Shown here: positions 37,705 to 46,638 of the stretch, in pieces
How positions within the stretch are numbered: position 1 is the first letter of the stretch
Layout: every line of letters starts with the position of its first letter
Assembly (NCBI RefSeq): GCF_009827445.1
Contig: NZ_WTYI01000001.1
Span: 958,381 to 1,022,380 of the forward strand
DNA length: 64,000 nucleotides
Direction of reading: 5' to 3'
Source of the DNA: Qipengyuania aquimaris
GTDB taxonomy: Bacteria > Pseudomonadota > Alphaproteobacteria > Sphingomonadales > Sphingomonadaceae
Translations under genes and position numbers: made by a program
The notes under the pieces: generated by a model
Told to the model about the DNA's origin: nothing
The model's input: the letters and a program-made list of their open reading frames with translations, nothing else
The model's database searches: none

Positions 37705-38597
37705 CCAAGGCGGATTGCCTTCAAGCCTGGCACGACCACCTCTCGCTGGCGCAGCGGCGCTCCGATCACACCGTGCGCGCCTATTCGAAGGCTGCGGAGC
37801 GGCTCATGGCGCGCGGCGAATTCGAGACATTCGAGCAGGTCGCAGCTTTGAGCGCAGCCGAATTGCGTAGCCATCTGGCGTCACGCCGCAGCGATGGCCT
37901 GTCCAACGCTTCGACTGCAAGGGAGCTTTCCGCGCTCAAGAGCTTCGTGTCCTTTGCCAAGGCGCAGGCGGGTCACGACGTCACGCAGGCTCCGCGCCTG
38001 AGGGGACCGCGTATCAAGAAGGGCCTCCCACGCCCGGTGTCACCCGACGATGCAATAGGTTTGGCTGAAACGGTCGACGCGATGGCACTGGAGGATTGGG
38101 TCGGCGCGCGCGATCGGGCGGTCCTGCTTTTGCTTTACGGGGCGGGTCTGCGAATTGCCGAAGCCTTGTCGCTGACGGGTTCGGACGTCCCCTTGGGCGA
38201 AACACTCACCGTTACGGGCAAAGGCGGCAAGCAAAGGACCGTGCCCATCCTGCCACTGGTCCGCGATGCAATCGCCGAATATTGCACGCTCAATCCCTGG
38301 CCACTTGGACCGCGCGATCCCCTGTTCCGTGGGGTGAAAGGGGGCGCGCTTTCGCAAGGCGTTGTCCAGAAAGCCACAGCACGCGCCCGCAAGGCGCTAG
38401 GCCTGCCGGACACTGCGACACCGCATGCGCTGAGGCACAGCTTTGCGACCCACCTGCTCGGAGCGGGTGCCGATCTGCGCAGCCTGCAGGAACTGCTCGG
38501 GCATGCCAGCCTCGGTTCGACGCAAATCTATACTAAAGTCGATGCCGCCAGTCTGCTCAACACCTATCGCAACGCACATCCACGCGATCGCGATTGA
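37701..38597 (+). CDS. xerC: Tyrosine recombinase XerC
   Basis: Site-specific recombinase resolving chromosome dimers at dif together with XerD. The N-terminal SAM-like DNA-binding domain is followed by the catalytic domain. All active residues are visible: Arg151 (GAGLRIAEAL), Lys174 (TGKGGKQR), His242/Arg245 (HALRHSFATHLL), His268 (LGHASLGSTQ) and Tyr277 (IYTKVD). The 298-residue length and core-gene setting argue for a housekeeping XerC rather than an integrase. Confidence 0.93.
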   Translation: MTKADCLQAWHDHLSLAQRRSDHTVRAYSKAAERLMARGEFETFEQVAALSAAELRSHLASRRSDGLSNASTARELSALKSFVSFAKAQAGHDVTQAPRLRGPRIKKGLPRPVSPDDAIGLAETVDAMALEDWVGARDRAVLLLLYGAGLRIAEALSLTGSDVPLGETLTVTGKGGKQRTVPILPLVRDAIAEYCTLNPWPLGPRDPLFRGVKGGALSQGVVQKATARARKALGLPDTATPHALRHSFATHLLGAGADLRSLQELLGHASLGSTQIYTKVDAASLLNTYRNAHPRDRD

Positions 38598-39566
38598 TTA
38601 CATAGCGGCGTGACGTCGCTCGATCGCGTCCCAGATCAGCGCGGGTGTATCGGTCCCGTTGAACTTGTCGATCGCGACGATGCCGGTGGGCGAAGTCACG
38701 TTGATCTCGGTCAGGTACTTGCCGCCGATCACATCGATGCCGACGAATACCAGCCCCCTCTTTTTGAGCTCGGGGCCCATCGCCGCGCAGATTTCCTCTT
38801 CTCTTTCGGAGAGGCCGGTGGCTTCGGCGTGGCCGCCCTGCGCAAGGTTCGAACGAAACTCACCTTCGCCGGGGAAGCGATTGATTGCACCTGCAAATTC
38901 CCCGTCGACCAAGACGATCCGCTTGTCGCCTTCGCTCACTTCGGGGAGGAAGGGCTGGATCATGTGCGGCTCGGGCCAGGTGAGGTCGAACACTTCGCTC
39001 AGCGCGGACAGGTTCGTACCCGTCTCGTCGAGCCGGAAAATCGCTTTGCCACCGTTACCATGGAGCGGCTTGATAACGACCGATCCATGCTTTTGCTGGA
39101 AGGCCCGCAAATCGTCGAGGTGCCTCGCAATCATCGTCGGCGGCATGAACCGCGCGTAATCGAGGACGAACATCTTCTCCGGCGCGTTAACGACTTCGCG
39201 GGGATCGTTGATCACGAGCGTCGTGCCTTTAAGGCGATCCAGCAGGAGCGCAGAGCTGATGTAGCCGAGGTGGAACGGCGGATCCTGCCGCATCAGGACG
39301 ACATCGATATCCTTAGCGAGGTCGATCCTGCGCCTTTCGCCAGCCGAGAAATGATCGCCTTCCACGCGCTGGACGGTGACCGGCGCGGCATGGGCCGTGA
39401 TCCGCCCTGCGGGCGTGCCGTCGCTTTCATAGGCGAGCGAGGTGACGTCGTAATGCCAGACCTCGTGCCCCCTCGCCTGTGCGGCTAGCATCAGCGCGAA
39501 GCTGCTGTCGCCGGCGATATTGATGCTTTCGAGCGGGTCCATCTGGACGGCGACACGCAGGCCCAT
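38598..39566 (-). CDS. gshB: Glutathione synthetase
   Basis: ATP-grasp ligase that joins gamma-glutamylcysteine and glycine. The family opening is AVQMDPLESINIAGDSSFAL. MRQDPPFHLGYI and VIKPLHGNGGKAIFRL mark the ATP-binding region, and GIDVIGGKYLTEINVTSPTG closes the active site. At 322 aa it is standard. An AAGGAG ribosome binding site precedes the ATG at 39566. The rsmI and yraN genes lie upstream on the same strand, nine bases away, a conserved alphaproteobacterial order. Confidence 0.97.
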   Translation of the reverse strand: MGLRVAVQMDPLESINIAGDSSFALMLAAQARGHEVWHYDVTSLAYESDGTPAGRITAHAAPVTVQRVEGDHFSAGERRRIDLAKDIDVVLMRQDPPFHLGYISSALLLDRLKGTTLVINDPREVVNAPEKMFVLDYARFMPPTMIARHLDDLRAFQQKHGSVVIKPLHGNGGKAIFRLDETGTNLSALSEVFDLTWPEPHMIQPFLPEVSEGDKRIVLVDGEFAGAINRFPGEGEFRSNLAQGGHAEATGLSEREEEICAAMGPELKKRGLVFVGIDVIGGKYLTEINVTSPTGIVAIDKFNGTDTPALIWDAIERRHAAM

Positions 39567-39575
39567 TGCGATCTC

Positions 39576-39926
39576 CTAAGGTTGCCAGGCGTTGGCGATG
39601 TGGCGAGGGAATGCCCCGGGTGCAAGCAGGATCACGTCCACACGGATGTCTTCTCCATCGGCCGCATAGCGATGAGCGACGGATTCCGTTGCCGCCGCGA
39701 CACGCGCAAGCCGCCGCTCGTCGATTGCATTATCGAGTTCCGCGCGCTTGCTGCGCCACTTCACCTCGATGAAGGCGACGATATTTCCGCGTTTAGCAAC
39801 AAGATCGATTTCGCCTGCCTTGGTCTTCACCCGCTGGTCGAGGATGTGCCAGCCCTTCGCGCGCAGCCAGAAGGCTGCCCTCGCCTCGCCGTCTCTGCCG
39901 TTTCGTTCGGCAACTTGCCGTTTCAT
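39576..39926 (-). CDS. yraN: YraN/UPF0102 family nuclease-like protein
   Basis: The 116-residue protein is of the restriction-endonuclease-like fold family. The motif set is GRDGEARAAFWLRAKGW, AGEIDLVAKRGNIVAFIEVKWRS (catalytic-type D-ExK) and the C-terminal IRVDVILLAPG. The ATG at 39926 overlaps the rsmI stop (ATGA). The role is not established; it is thought to be nucleic-acid related. A longer open frame extending upstream is only rsmI read out of frame. Confidence 0.9.
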   Translation of the reverse strand: MKRQVAERNGRDGEARAAFWLRAKGWHILDQRVKTKAGEIDLVAKRGNIVAFIEVKWRSKRAELDNAIDERRLARVAAATESVAHRYAADGEDIRVDVILLAPGAFPRHIANAWQP

Positions 39927-40780
39927 CCGGCCTTGAGATCCATGGCACGGGTATAAAGCGCCTTGCGGTCGAGACCTGTCGCTTTCGCCACGTGGCCGGC
40001 AGCCTGCGAAGGCTTCATCGTCATCAGGGCCTCGCGCAGCATATCGTCGGCATCCGCCTCGTTCGCCTGAACCGCCTCGGGCGGGCCGATAAGCAGCACG
40101 ATCTCGCCGCGCGGAGGATTGGCGTCGTAATAGGCCATGAGACCGGAGGCGAAGCCGCGACGGCATTCCTCGTGCAGCTTGGTCAATTCGCGCGCGACGG
40201 CGATTTCCCTTTTCGGCAGGACGTCCTCGATCGTGGCCAGCGTTTTCAGCAGGCGCGGTGCGGTCTCATAAAACACCAGCGTAGCGTCGATCGCGGCAAG
40301 GTCTTCCAGAGTTTCCCTGCGTCCCTTTTCCTTCGAAGGCAGAAACCCTGCGAACAGGAAGCGGTCGTTCGGCAGCCCGGAAAGGGTCAGCCCCACCACG
40401 GCTGCGCAGGGCCCCGGAAGGCTGGTGACAGCTATGCCTTGCTCCCTGCAATCGTTGACGAGCCGATAGCCGGGATCGCTCACCATGGGTGTCCCTGCGT
40501 CGCTCACCAGTGCGACTGCCCTCGTCTGCATTGAATCGACCAGTCTCGAACGGTCCCGATGCTCGCTATGGTCGTCATAGCGCCACATCGGCTTCGAAAT
40601 CCCGAGATGCTTGAGCAGCTTGCCTGTCACGCGCGTATCCTCGCAGGCGACCCCGTCGCAGCGGCGCAGGATATCGACAGCGCGCATCGTTATGTCGCCC
40701 AGATTGCCGATAGGGGTGGCAACGAGATAGAGACCGGGTGTAAGACTTTGGTCAGGCGCAGGGGATGCGGGTTCGCTCAC
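39923..40780 (-). CDS. rsmI: 16S rRNA (cytidine(1402)-2'-O)-methyltransferase
   Basis: SAM-dependent tetrapyrrole-methylase-fold enzyme modifying C1402 of 16S rRNA. Motifs are YLVATPIGNLGDITMRAVD near the start, ACEDTRVTGKLLKHLGI, VSDAGTPMVSDPGYRLV and SLPGPCAAVVGLTLSGLP. The GTG at 40780 preceded by GGAAGG gives 285 aa, the family length. An open extension upstream to 41011 runs into the divergent lipoprotein gene and is non-homologous. Confidence 0.95.
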   Translation of the reverse strand: MSEPASPAPDQSLTPGLYLVATPIGNLGDITMRAVDILRRCDGVACEDTRVTGKLLKHLGISKPMWRYDDHSEHRDRSRLVDSMQTRAVALVSDAGTPMVSDPGYRLVNDCREQGIAVTSLPGPCAAVVGLTLSGLPNDRFLFAGFLPSKEKGRRETLEDLAAIDATLVFYETAPRLLKTLATIEDVLPKREIAVARELTKLHEECRRGFASGLMAYYDANPPRGEIVLLIGPPEAVQANEADADDMLREALMTMKPSQAAGHVAKATGLDRKALYTRAMDLKAG

Positions 40781-40817
40781 ATGCCTTCCATGACCAGCAA
40801 AAAGGGACGCGGCAAGG

Positions 40818-41960
40818 ATGAAGCAGGCATTTATGAACCGGCGCGGTGCGATCGCAGCTTTCGGGGCTATGGCACTTTCGGGGTGCACGATCATTCCCAA
40901 GACAGCCGAACCCGCTCCGCCAACGCCGACGCCCGAGCCGAGTGCGACTAGCCTGCCGCAAGACGGGAAACGGCACCGTGTCGCGCTGCTGGTACCCATG
41001 TCCGGAGACAATGGTGCGGTCGGTCAGTCCATCGCGAATGCGACCACGATGGCCCTGCTCGACACGAATGCCGACAACATCCGCATCACGACCTACGACA
41101 CTGCGCGCGACGCCCAGTCGGCCACGAATGAAGCGCTTGCCGACGGTAACCGCCTTATCCTCGGCCCCCTGCTGGGCAGCAATGTGACAGCCGTGCGCTC
41201 TACCGCAGCAGCAGCAAATGTGCCCATCATCAGCTTCTCAAACGACACCACGGTTGCCGGGCCCGGTGTCTTCATCATGGGGCACATCCCCGAGCAGTCC
41301 ATCGCCCGCAGCGTCGAATATGCGCGCAACCAGGGCGCAAACACATTCGCCGTCCTTTCCCCCGAATCCGAGTATGGCAGGCGCGCGGAAGCGGCCCTGC
41401 AATCCGCCCTCTCTTCATACGGCGGTCGATTGATTGGTACCGAACGCTACACCCGCACGAATACATCGGTCGTAAGCGCCGCCGGAAGGCTCAAGACAAT
41501 GGGCGGGTTCGACACAGTTCTTATCGCCGATGGGGGAACTCCCTCGATCCGCGGGGCACAAGCCATTGCGTCCCCCTCCCTGCGTATCCTCGGGACGGAG
41601 CGGTGGGCCGGCGAAAGCGCGCTTCTGCGGGTAGAGGCGCTGGAAGGTGCGCTGTTCTCTGCTGTGACGGACGGTCGTTATGGCGGTTTCGTCACCAGCT
41701 ATGAGGCGCGCTTCGGCAGTCAGCCCTACCGGGTGGCCACCCTCGGCTATGACGCAGTCCTCCTGACGCTGCGTGCTGCCCGCGATTGGCAAGTCGGGCG
41801 TGATTTCCCGACCAATGTGCTGTTCCAGTCGGGCGGGTTCGACGGGATGGACGGTCCATTTCGCTTCCAGCGCAACGGTATTGTCGAGCGAGCACTTGAG
41901 GTGCGCTCGGTCAGCGATGGCGGGATAATCACCGTCTCCAGGGCACCGTCCGGCTTCTGA
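40818..41960 (+). CDS. LpoA-like penicillin-binding protein activator lipoprotein
   Basis: Outer-membrane lipoprotein with a periplasmic-binding-protein fold. The lipobox is AMALSGCT. The body resembles type I substrate-binding domains (VALLVPMSGDNGAVGQSIAN, LILGPLLGSNVTAV). LpoA-type proteins activate PBP1A, and this gene is typically divergent from rsmI, as here. Two ATGs, 40818 and 40833, are both possible; the second gives a tighter signal peptide (MNRRGAIAAFG). It lacks the N-terminal TPR domain of the gammaproteobacterial protein. Confidence 0.85.
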   Translation: MKQAFMNRRGAIAAFGAMALSGCTIIPKTAEPAPPTPTPEPSATSLPQDGKRHRVALLVPMSGDNGAVGQSIANATTMALLDTNADNIRITTYDTARDAQSATNEALADGNRLILGPLLGSNVTAVRSTAAAANVPIISFSNDTTVAGPGVFIMGHIPEQSIARSVEYARNQGANTFAVLSPESEYGRRAEAALQSALSSYGGRLIGTERYTRTNTSVVSAAGRLKTMGGFDTVLIADGGTPSIRGAQAIASPSLRILGTERWAGESALLRVEALEGALFSAVTDGRYGGFVTSYEARFGSQPYRVATLGYDAVLLTLRAARDWQVGRDFPTNVLFQSGGFDGMDGPFRFQRNGIVERALEVRSVSDGGIITVSRAPSGF

Positions 41961-42022
41961 CAGGCGGATAACATTCAGGTGGCGCTTGTGTGCGCGGATT
42001 CGCGCGCGATATAGCACTGACC

Positions 42023-43999
42023 ATGTCCGACGATCTTTTCGAGAATACGCCCACATCGAGCGGCGATTACGACGCATCTTCCATCGAGGTCCTCGAAGGC
42101 CTTGAGCCGGTCCGCCGCCGCCCGGGCATGTATATCGGCGGGACTGACGATCGCGCCTTGCACCACCTCGTCGCCGAAGTGCTCGACAACGCGATGGACG
42201 AAGCGGTTGCGGGCCATGCCAGCAGGATCGAAATCCGGCTCGACGAGGGCAACAAGGTCACCATCAGTGACAACGGTCGCGGCATCCCGGTTGCAGAGCA
42301 TCCGAAATATCCCGGCAAATCGACGCTGGAAGTCATCCTCACAACCTTGCACTCGGGCGGCAAGTTCTCGGGCAAGGCCTATGCGACCAGTGGCGGCCTG
42401 CACGGTGTCGGTGTCTCGGTCGTCAATGCGCTATCGGATTACACCCGCGTCGAGGTAGCCCGCGACAAGCAGCTTTTCGCACAGGAATTCTCCAAGGGGC
42501 ATCCCACCGGCAAGCTGCAGGAGCTTGGCGCGACCCCAAACAGGCGCGGCACCACCGTTACCTTCACCCCGGATGCAGAAATCTTCGGCGACCGCGCCTT
42601 CAAGCCGAAACGGCTGTTCAAGCTCGCACGTTCGAAGGCGTATCTCTTCGCAGGGGTTGAGATCCGCTGGAAATGTGCCGAGGCTCTGGCAAGCGACGAC
42701 GTTCCGGCAGAAGCCGTATTCAAGTTTCCGGGAGGACTTGCAGATCACCTTGCAGAACAGCTGGGCGGCCGCGAATGCGTCACCGCGCAGCCCTTTGCAG
42801 GCAACCAGGATTTTCCCGACGAGCAGGGCCGCGTGGAATGGGCCATCGCGTGGCCGCTATTCTCCGATGGGTCGACCAGCTGGTACTGCAACACCGTCCC
42901 CACTCCTGACGGCGGCACGCACGAACAGGGCCTGCGCGCAGCCCTGACTAAGGGACTTAGGGCCTTCGGTGAACTGACCGGGACGAAGAAGGCCAAGGAC
43001 ATCACCGCCGACGACGTGATGAACGGTGCCGAAATCATGCTGTCGGTCTTCATCCGCGATCCGCAATTCCAGAGCCAGACGAAGGATCGCCTGACTTCAC
43101 CTGAGGCTGTGCGCCTGGTCGAGAACGCGGTCCGCGACCATTTCGACCACTTCCTTTCCGACAATATGGACCGCGGCAAGGCGCTGCTCGGCCAGGTCAT
43201 GGAGCGGATGGACGAGCGCCTGCGCCGCAAGCAGGAACGCGAGATCAAGCGCAAGACCGCGACCAATGCCAAGAAGCTTCGCCTGCCCGGCAAGCTGACC
43301 GATTGCAGCGGCGAAGGCGACGGCGAGACGGAGCTGTTTATCGTCGAAGGGGATTCGGCAGGCGGCAGCGCCAAGCAGGCCCGCAACCGCAAGACGCAAG
43401 CTATCCTTCCCATTCGCGGCAAGATCCTGAATGTCGCCAGTGCTACTGCTGACAAGATCCGCGCCAATAGCGAAATCGCCGACCTGAGCCTGGCGATGGG
43501 TTGTGGGACCCGCAAGGATTGCGACGCGGAAAACCTGCGCTACGACCGCATCATCATCATGACCGACGCCGATGTCGACGGCGCGCACATCGCCACACTG
43601 CTCATGACGTTCTTCTTTCAGGAGATGACCGATATCGTGCGCAACGGTCATCTCTACCTTGCCCAGCCACCGCTGTACCGCCTGACTGCTGGCAAGGAGA
43701 GCCGCTATGCCCGTGACGACGAGCATCGCAAGGAGCTGGAAGAGACGGTTTTCAAGGGCAAGAAGGTCGATGTCGGCCGCTTCAAGGGCCTGGGCGAGAT
43801 GAACCCTCAACAGCTGCGCGAAACGACCATGAACCCGGAGACGCGATCTCTTATCCGCATCACCCTGCCCCCGGAATTTGAGGACCGTGCAAAGGTCAAG
43901 GAACTGGTCGACCAACTCATGGGCCGAAATCCAGAGCACCGGTTCAATTTCATCCAAAACAATGCCGGTGAATTCGACCGCGAAATGATCGATGCCTGA
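42023..43999 (+). CDS. parE: DNA topoisomerase IV subunit B
   Basis: ATPase subunit that decatenates daughter chromosomes together with ParC. The GHKL ATP site includes VLDNAMDEAVAGHA, ISDNGRGIPV and GGLHGVGVSVVNAL. The TOPRIM domain shows EGDSAGGSAKQARNRKTQA and MTDADVDGAHIATLL. At 658 aa without the C-terminal insertion it is ParE rather than GyrB. The ATG at 42023 (MSDDLFENT) is used in place of an 11-codon extension. It overlaps the next small gene by eight bases. Confidence 0.95.
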   Translation: MSDDLFENTPTSSGDYDASSIEVLEGLEPVRRRPGMYIGGTDDRALHHLVAEVLDNAMDEAVAGHASRIEIRLDEGNKVTISDNGRGIPVAEHPKYPGKSTLEVILTTLHSGGKFSGKAYATSGGLHGVGVSVVNALSDYTRVEVARDKQLFAQEFSKGHPTGKLQELGATPNRRGTTVTFTPDAEIFGDRAFKPKRLFKLARSKAYLFAGVEIRWKCAEALASDDVPAEAVFKFPGGLADHLAEQLGGRECVTAQPFAGNQDFPDEQGRVEWAIAWPLFSDGSTSWYCNTVPTPDGGTHEQGLRAALTKGLRAFGELTGTKKAKDITADDVMNGAEIMLSVFIRDPQFQSQTKDRLTSPEAVRLVENAVRDHFDHFLSDNMDRGKALLGQVMERMDERLRRKQEREIKRKTATNAKKLRLPGKLTDCSGEGDGETELFIVEGDSAGGSAKQARNRKTQAILPIRGKILNVASATADKIRANSEIADLSLAMGCGTRKDCDAENLRYDRIIIMTDADVDGAHIATLLMTFFFQEMTDIVRNGHLYLAQPPLYRLTAGKESRYARDDEHRKELEETVFKGKKVDVGRFKGLGEMNPQQLRETTMNPETRSLIRITLPPEFEDRAKVKELVDQLMGRNPEHRFNFIQNNAGEFDREMIDA

Positions 44000-44369
44000 C
44001 GACAGGAACGAGCCTGGAGAACCGAACGAAGGCGATGTGATGGCGGGCGACCGCCGGATCGCCAGGGCGGATACGGCCCTTCCCGACTGGTACGCATCGG
44101 ACGCTGCCTACCGGCCCATTCCCATTGCTTGGTTTGCAGGAGCACTTGTCCTGCAAGTCGTGGCCCAGCCAGCCTCCGTAATGCTGTTCTGGGGTCTGTT
44201 CGGTCTTCCACGACTCGCAGTCGTCGCAATCGCGCTCCTGATCAGCGGAATGATCTGGCAGTTTACCCGGGAACGGGGAATGTCTGGCGCGGGAAGACCC
44301 TGGCAGTGGGCCACGGGTCTCATGCTCGCATTCTTTTTCGGCATTACCGCACTGTCGATGCTCGGCTAG
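43992..44369 (+). CDS. Small membrane protein of unknown function
   Basis: The 125-residue protein starts within the end of parE, so it is probably coupled to it. The polar N-terminus (~40 residues) precedes three hydrophobic segments, roughly 45-65, 72-90 and 105-123. No family recognised. The stop overlaps the convergent hydrolase-OsmC gene by four bases (44366-44369). Confidence 0.65.
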   Translation: MPDDRNEPGEPNEGDVMAGDRRIARADTALPDWYASDAAYRPIPIAWFAGALVLQVVAQPASVMLFWGLFGLPRLAVVAIALLISGMIWQFTRERGMSGAGRPWQWATGLMLAFFFGITALSMLG

Positions 44370-45595
44370 ATCTCCGCATCGCCCATCCGGGTGTGCACAT
44401 GCAATTCGCCTTCGAGAGTCCGATGAACCGGGCACTTGTCCGCAATCTCCAGCAGCCGAGCCCTTCGTTCGTCGTCGAGCGCGTCGCCGCGGATTGAAAT
44501 TACCCTGTTGAGGGCCTGCATCTGCTTGCCTTCCTGCATCGCTTCCACGTGGTCGCACTCTTCTTCGTGCTTGCGTTCGTGCGTCACGTGGACACTGACG
44601 CCTTCCAGCGGCCAATTCTTGCGATCGGCATACATCTTCATCGTCATCGCCGTGCAAGCACCCAAAGCGGCATTGAGAAGGTCGTACGGCGTAGGTCCGC
44701 TATCATCGCCGCCATAGCTCTTCGGCTCGTCGGCAATGAACTGGTGCGAGACGGTGTGCACTTCCGTGCCGAATTTCCCGTGACCGGTACAGGCGACGAT
44801 GCCTTCCTCCGGCATGGGCCAGTCCTCGCGCAGCGGAAGGTAGCGATGCGCCCATCCCGCGATGACCCGCGCCGCGAAGTCGGCGTCTTCTTCTCGCAGC
44901 AGCAAATGATCTGCACCCTCCAGGCTGACGAAGCTCTTCGGATGCTTGGCCGCCTGGAATAGCGCGCTGGCGTGTTCCACACCGACAATGGCATCGGTTG
45001 GGGAATGCAGGAACAGGAGCGGCTTTCTGAGCCGCTGAACCTCGTCGAGAAGGTCGATGTTCTCGACCCGCTCAAGGAATTCTCTCCCGAGGCAGAATTC
45101 CTGCCCACCGATCCGCACCTCGCCTTCACCCTTACTCCGGATCGCCTCGATATCTCCGTCGATATTGCGCAAAACGTGCGGGACATCGGAAGGTGCGCCG
45201 ATGGTGGCAATGGCTGCAACTTGGTTAGTGCCGATTTCGTCTGCAGCAGCGAGGACGGCTGCTCCGCCAAGGCTATGCCCCACGAGCAGGATCGGTTGCT
45301 GGAAGCGCTCGACCATATAGGTCCCGGCCGCGACGAGATCGGAAACGTCCGCTGCAAATCCGGCCCTGCCGAATTCACCGCCGCTTCCGCCGAGGCCGGT
45401 AAAGTCGAAACGCAGTGTCGCGATACCCTCGCGGGCCAATGCGCGCGCCACCGCCACCGCAGCCCGGCTCTGTTTTGTGCAGGTGAAGCAATGGGCGAAC
45501 AACGCCGCCCCGCGCACCAGCCCGGTCGGCATTTCCAGCGAGCCGGTCAGGTCATGGCCGGCGTCGGTCGCAATCGTCAGGTTTTCGGTCGGCAT
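44366..45595 (-). CDS. Alpha/beta hydrolase fused to OsmC-family peroxidase domain
   Basis: Two-domain protein of 409 aa. Residues ~1-255 are an alpha/beta hydrolase with the nucleophile elbow LVGHSLGGAA and the late LEGADHLLL block. Residues ~265-409 are an OsmC/YhfA-like domain with ALGACTAMTMKMYA and ECDHVEAM, carrying the two expected cysteines. OsmC domains reduce organic hydroperoxides. The fusion suggests the hydrolase releases or handles acyl peroxides or esters (inference). A strong AAGGAGGG precedes the ATG at 45595. Confidence 0.9.
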   Translation of the reverse strand: MPTENLTIATDAGHDLTGSLEMPTGLVRGAALFAHCFTCTKQSRAAVAVARALAREGIATLRFDFTGLGGSGGEFGRAGFAADVSDLVAAGTYMVERFQQPILLVGHSLGGAAVLAAADEIGTNQVAAIATIGAPSDVPHVLRNIDGDIEAIRSKGEGEVRIGGQEFCLGREFLERVENIDLLDEVQRLRKPLLFLHSPTDAIVGVEHASALFQAAKHPKSFVSLEGADHLLLREEDADFAARVIAGWAHRYLPLREDWPMPEEGIVACTGHGKFGTEVHTVSHQFIADEPKSYGGDDSGPTPYDLLNAALGACTAMTMKMYADRKNWPLEGVSVHVTHERKHEEECDHVEAMQEGKQMQALNRVISIRGDALDDERRARLLEIADKCPVHRTLEGELHVHTRMGDAEI

Positions 45596-45694
45596 GTACC
45601 CTCCTTCGTCCTTGGGGATGCAAGTGTTACAACGCCCCCTTGCCCTAAGCGTGCCCTAGCCCTAACGCATCGCACAAGTTGCAAGGGAAAACCC

Positions 45695-46561
45695 ATGTCC
45701 GAACAATCGACCGAACAGAACCGTTTCGAAGGTACCAGTTCCTATATTGCCACCGAAGACCTGAAGGTCGCGGTGAATGCTGCGGTGACGCTGCGCCGCC
45801 CGCTCCTCGTCAAGGGTGAGCCTGGCACCGGCAAGACCGTACTTGCGCATGAAATTTCGAAGGCGCTTGGCGCTCCGATGATCGAATGGAACGTCAAGTC
45901 GACGACCAAGGCGCAGCAGGGCCTCTACGAGTATGACGCAGTCGCTCGCTTGCGCGACGGCCAGCTTGGCGACGAGCGTGTCCATGACATTTCAAACTAC
46001 ATCAAGAAGGGCAAATTGTGGGAAGCGTTCACCTCGCCCGAGCTTCCCGTCCTGCTGATCGACGAGATCGACAAGGCCGACATCGAGTTTCCGAACGATC
46101 TCTTGCAGGAACTCGATCGTATGAGCTTTGACGTCTACGAAACGCATGAGCGGATCGAGGCCAAGGAACGCCCGATCGTCGTCATCACCTCGAACAACGA
46201 GAAGGAACTGCCCGACGCGTTCCTGCGCCGCTGCTTCTTCCATTACATCAAGTTCCCTGATCGCGACACTATGCGCGAGATCATCGAGGTGCACTATCCG
46301 GGCATCCAGAAGAACCTCGTCTCCAAGGCGATGGAGATCTTCTACGAATTGCGCGAAGTTCCGGGCCTGAAGAAGAAGCCCAGCACCAGCGAACTGCTGG
46401 ACTGGCTGAAGCTCCTTCTAAACGAGGACATGCCGCTCGACGTGCTGCAGGACAGCAATCCGAACAGCGCGATCCCGCCGCTTCACGGAGCGCTGCTGAA
46501 GAATGAGCAGGACGTAATGATGTTCGAACGGCTTGCATTCATGGCGCGCCGCCAGCCCTAA
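45695..46561 (+). CDS. MoxR-family AAA+ ATPase
   Basis: The 288-residue ATPase has Walker A GEPGTGKTVLAHE and Walker B VLLIDEIDKADIEFPNDLL, followed by sensor-1 VVITSNNEKELPDAFLRRC. MoxR ATPases act with VWA-domain partners to mature or remodel protein complexes. A VWA gene is found 1.6 kb downstream, but a chemoreceptor-like gene on the opposite strand separates the two. The ATG at 45695 is preceded by AAGGGA; the open frame upstream is antisense to the hydrolase-OsmC gene. Confidence 0.93.
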   Translation: MSEQSTEQNRFEGTSSYIATEDLKVAVNAAVTLRRPLLVKGEPGTGKTVLAHEISKALGAPMIEWNVKSTTKAQQGLYEYDAVARLRDGQLGDERVHDISNYIKKGKLWEAFTSPELPVLLIDEIDKADIEFPNDLLQELDRMSFDVYETHERIEAKERPIVVITSNNEKELPDAFLRRCFFHYIKFPDRDTMREIIEVHYPGIQKNLVSKAMEIFYELREVPGLKKKPSTSELLDWLKLLLNEDMPLDVLQDSNPNSAIPPLHGALLKNEQDVMMFERLAFMARRQP

Positions 46562-46585
46562 AAATTCAGTCTACTCCAAACAGCG

Positions 46586-46621
46586 AAAAGGGCGCGTTCC
46601 GTTATCGGAGCGCGCCCTTTT
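46586..46621. terminator. Bidirectional rho-independent terminator
   Basis: AAAAGGGCGCG (46586-46596) is the exact reverse complement of CGCGCCCTTTT (46611-46621), with an inner TCC/GGA pairing. Each strand ends in a T-run. It lies between the convergent moxR and chemoreceptor-like genes and can stop both transcripts. Confidence 0.9.
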
Positions 46622-46638
46622 CTCTTGGGGTATGTCGT

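Noticed and set aside
37701..38597. XerC gene as sign of an integrated element
   Set aside because: Lies in a conserved housekeeping neighbourhood, coupled to hemW, with no attachment-site repeats or phage genes around it.
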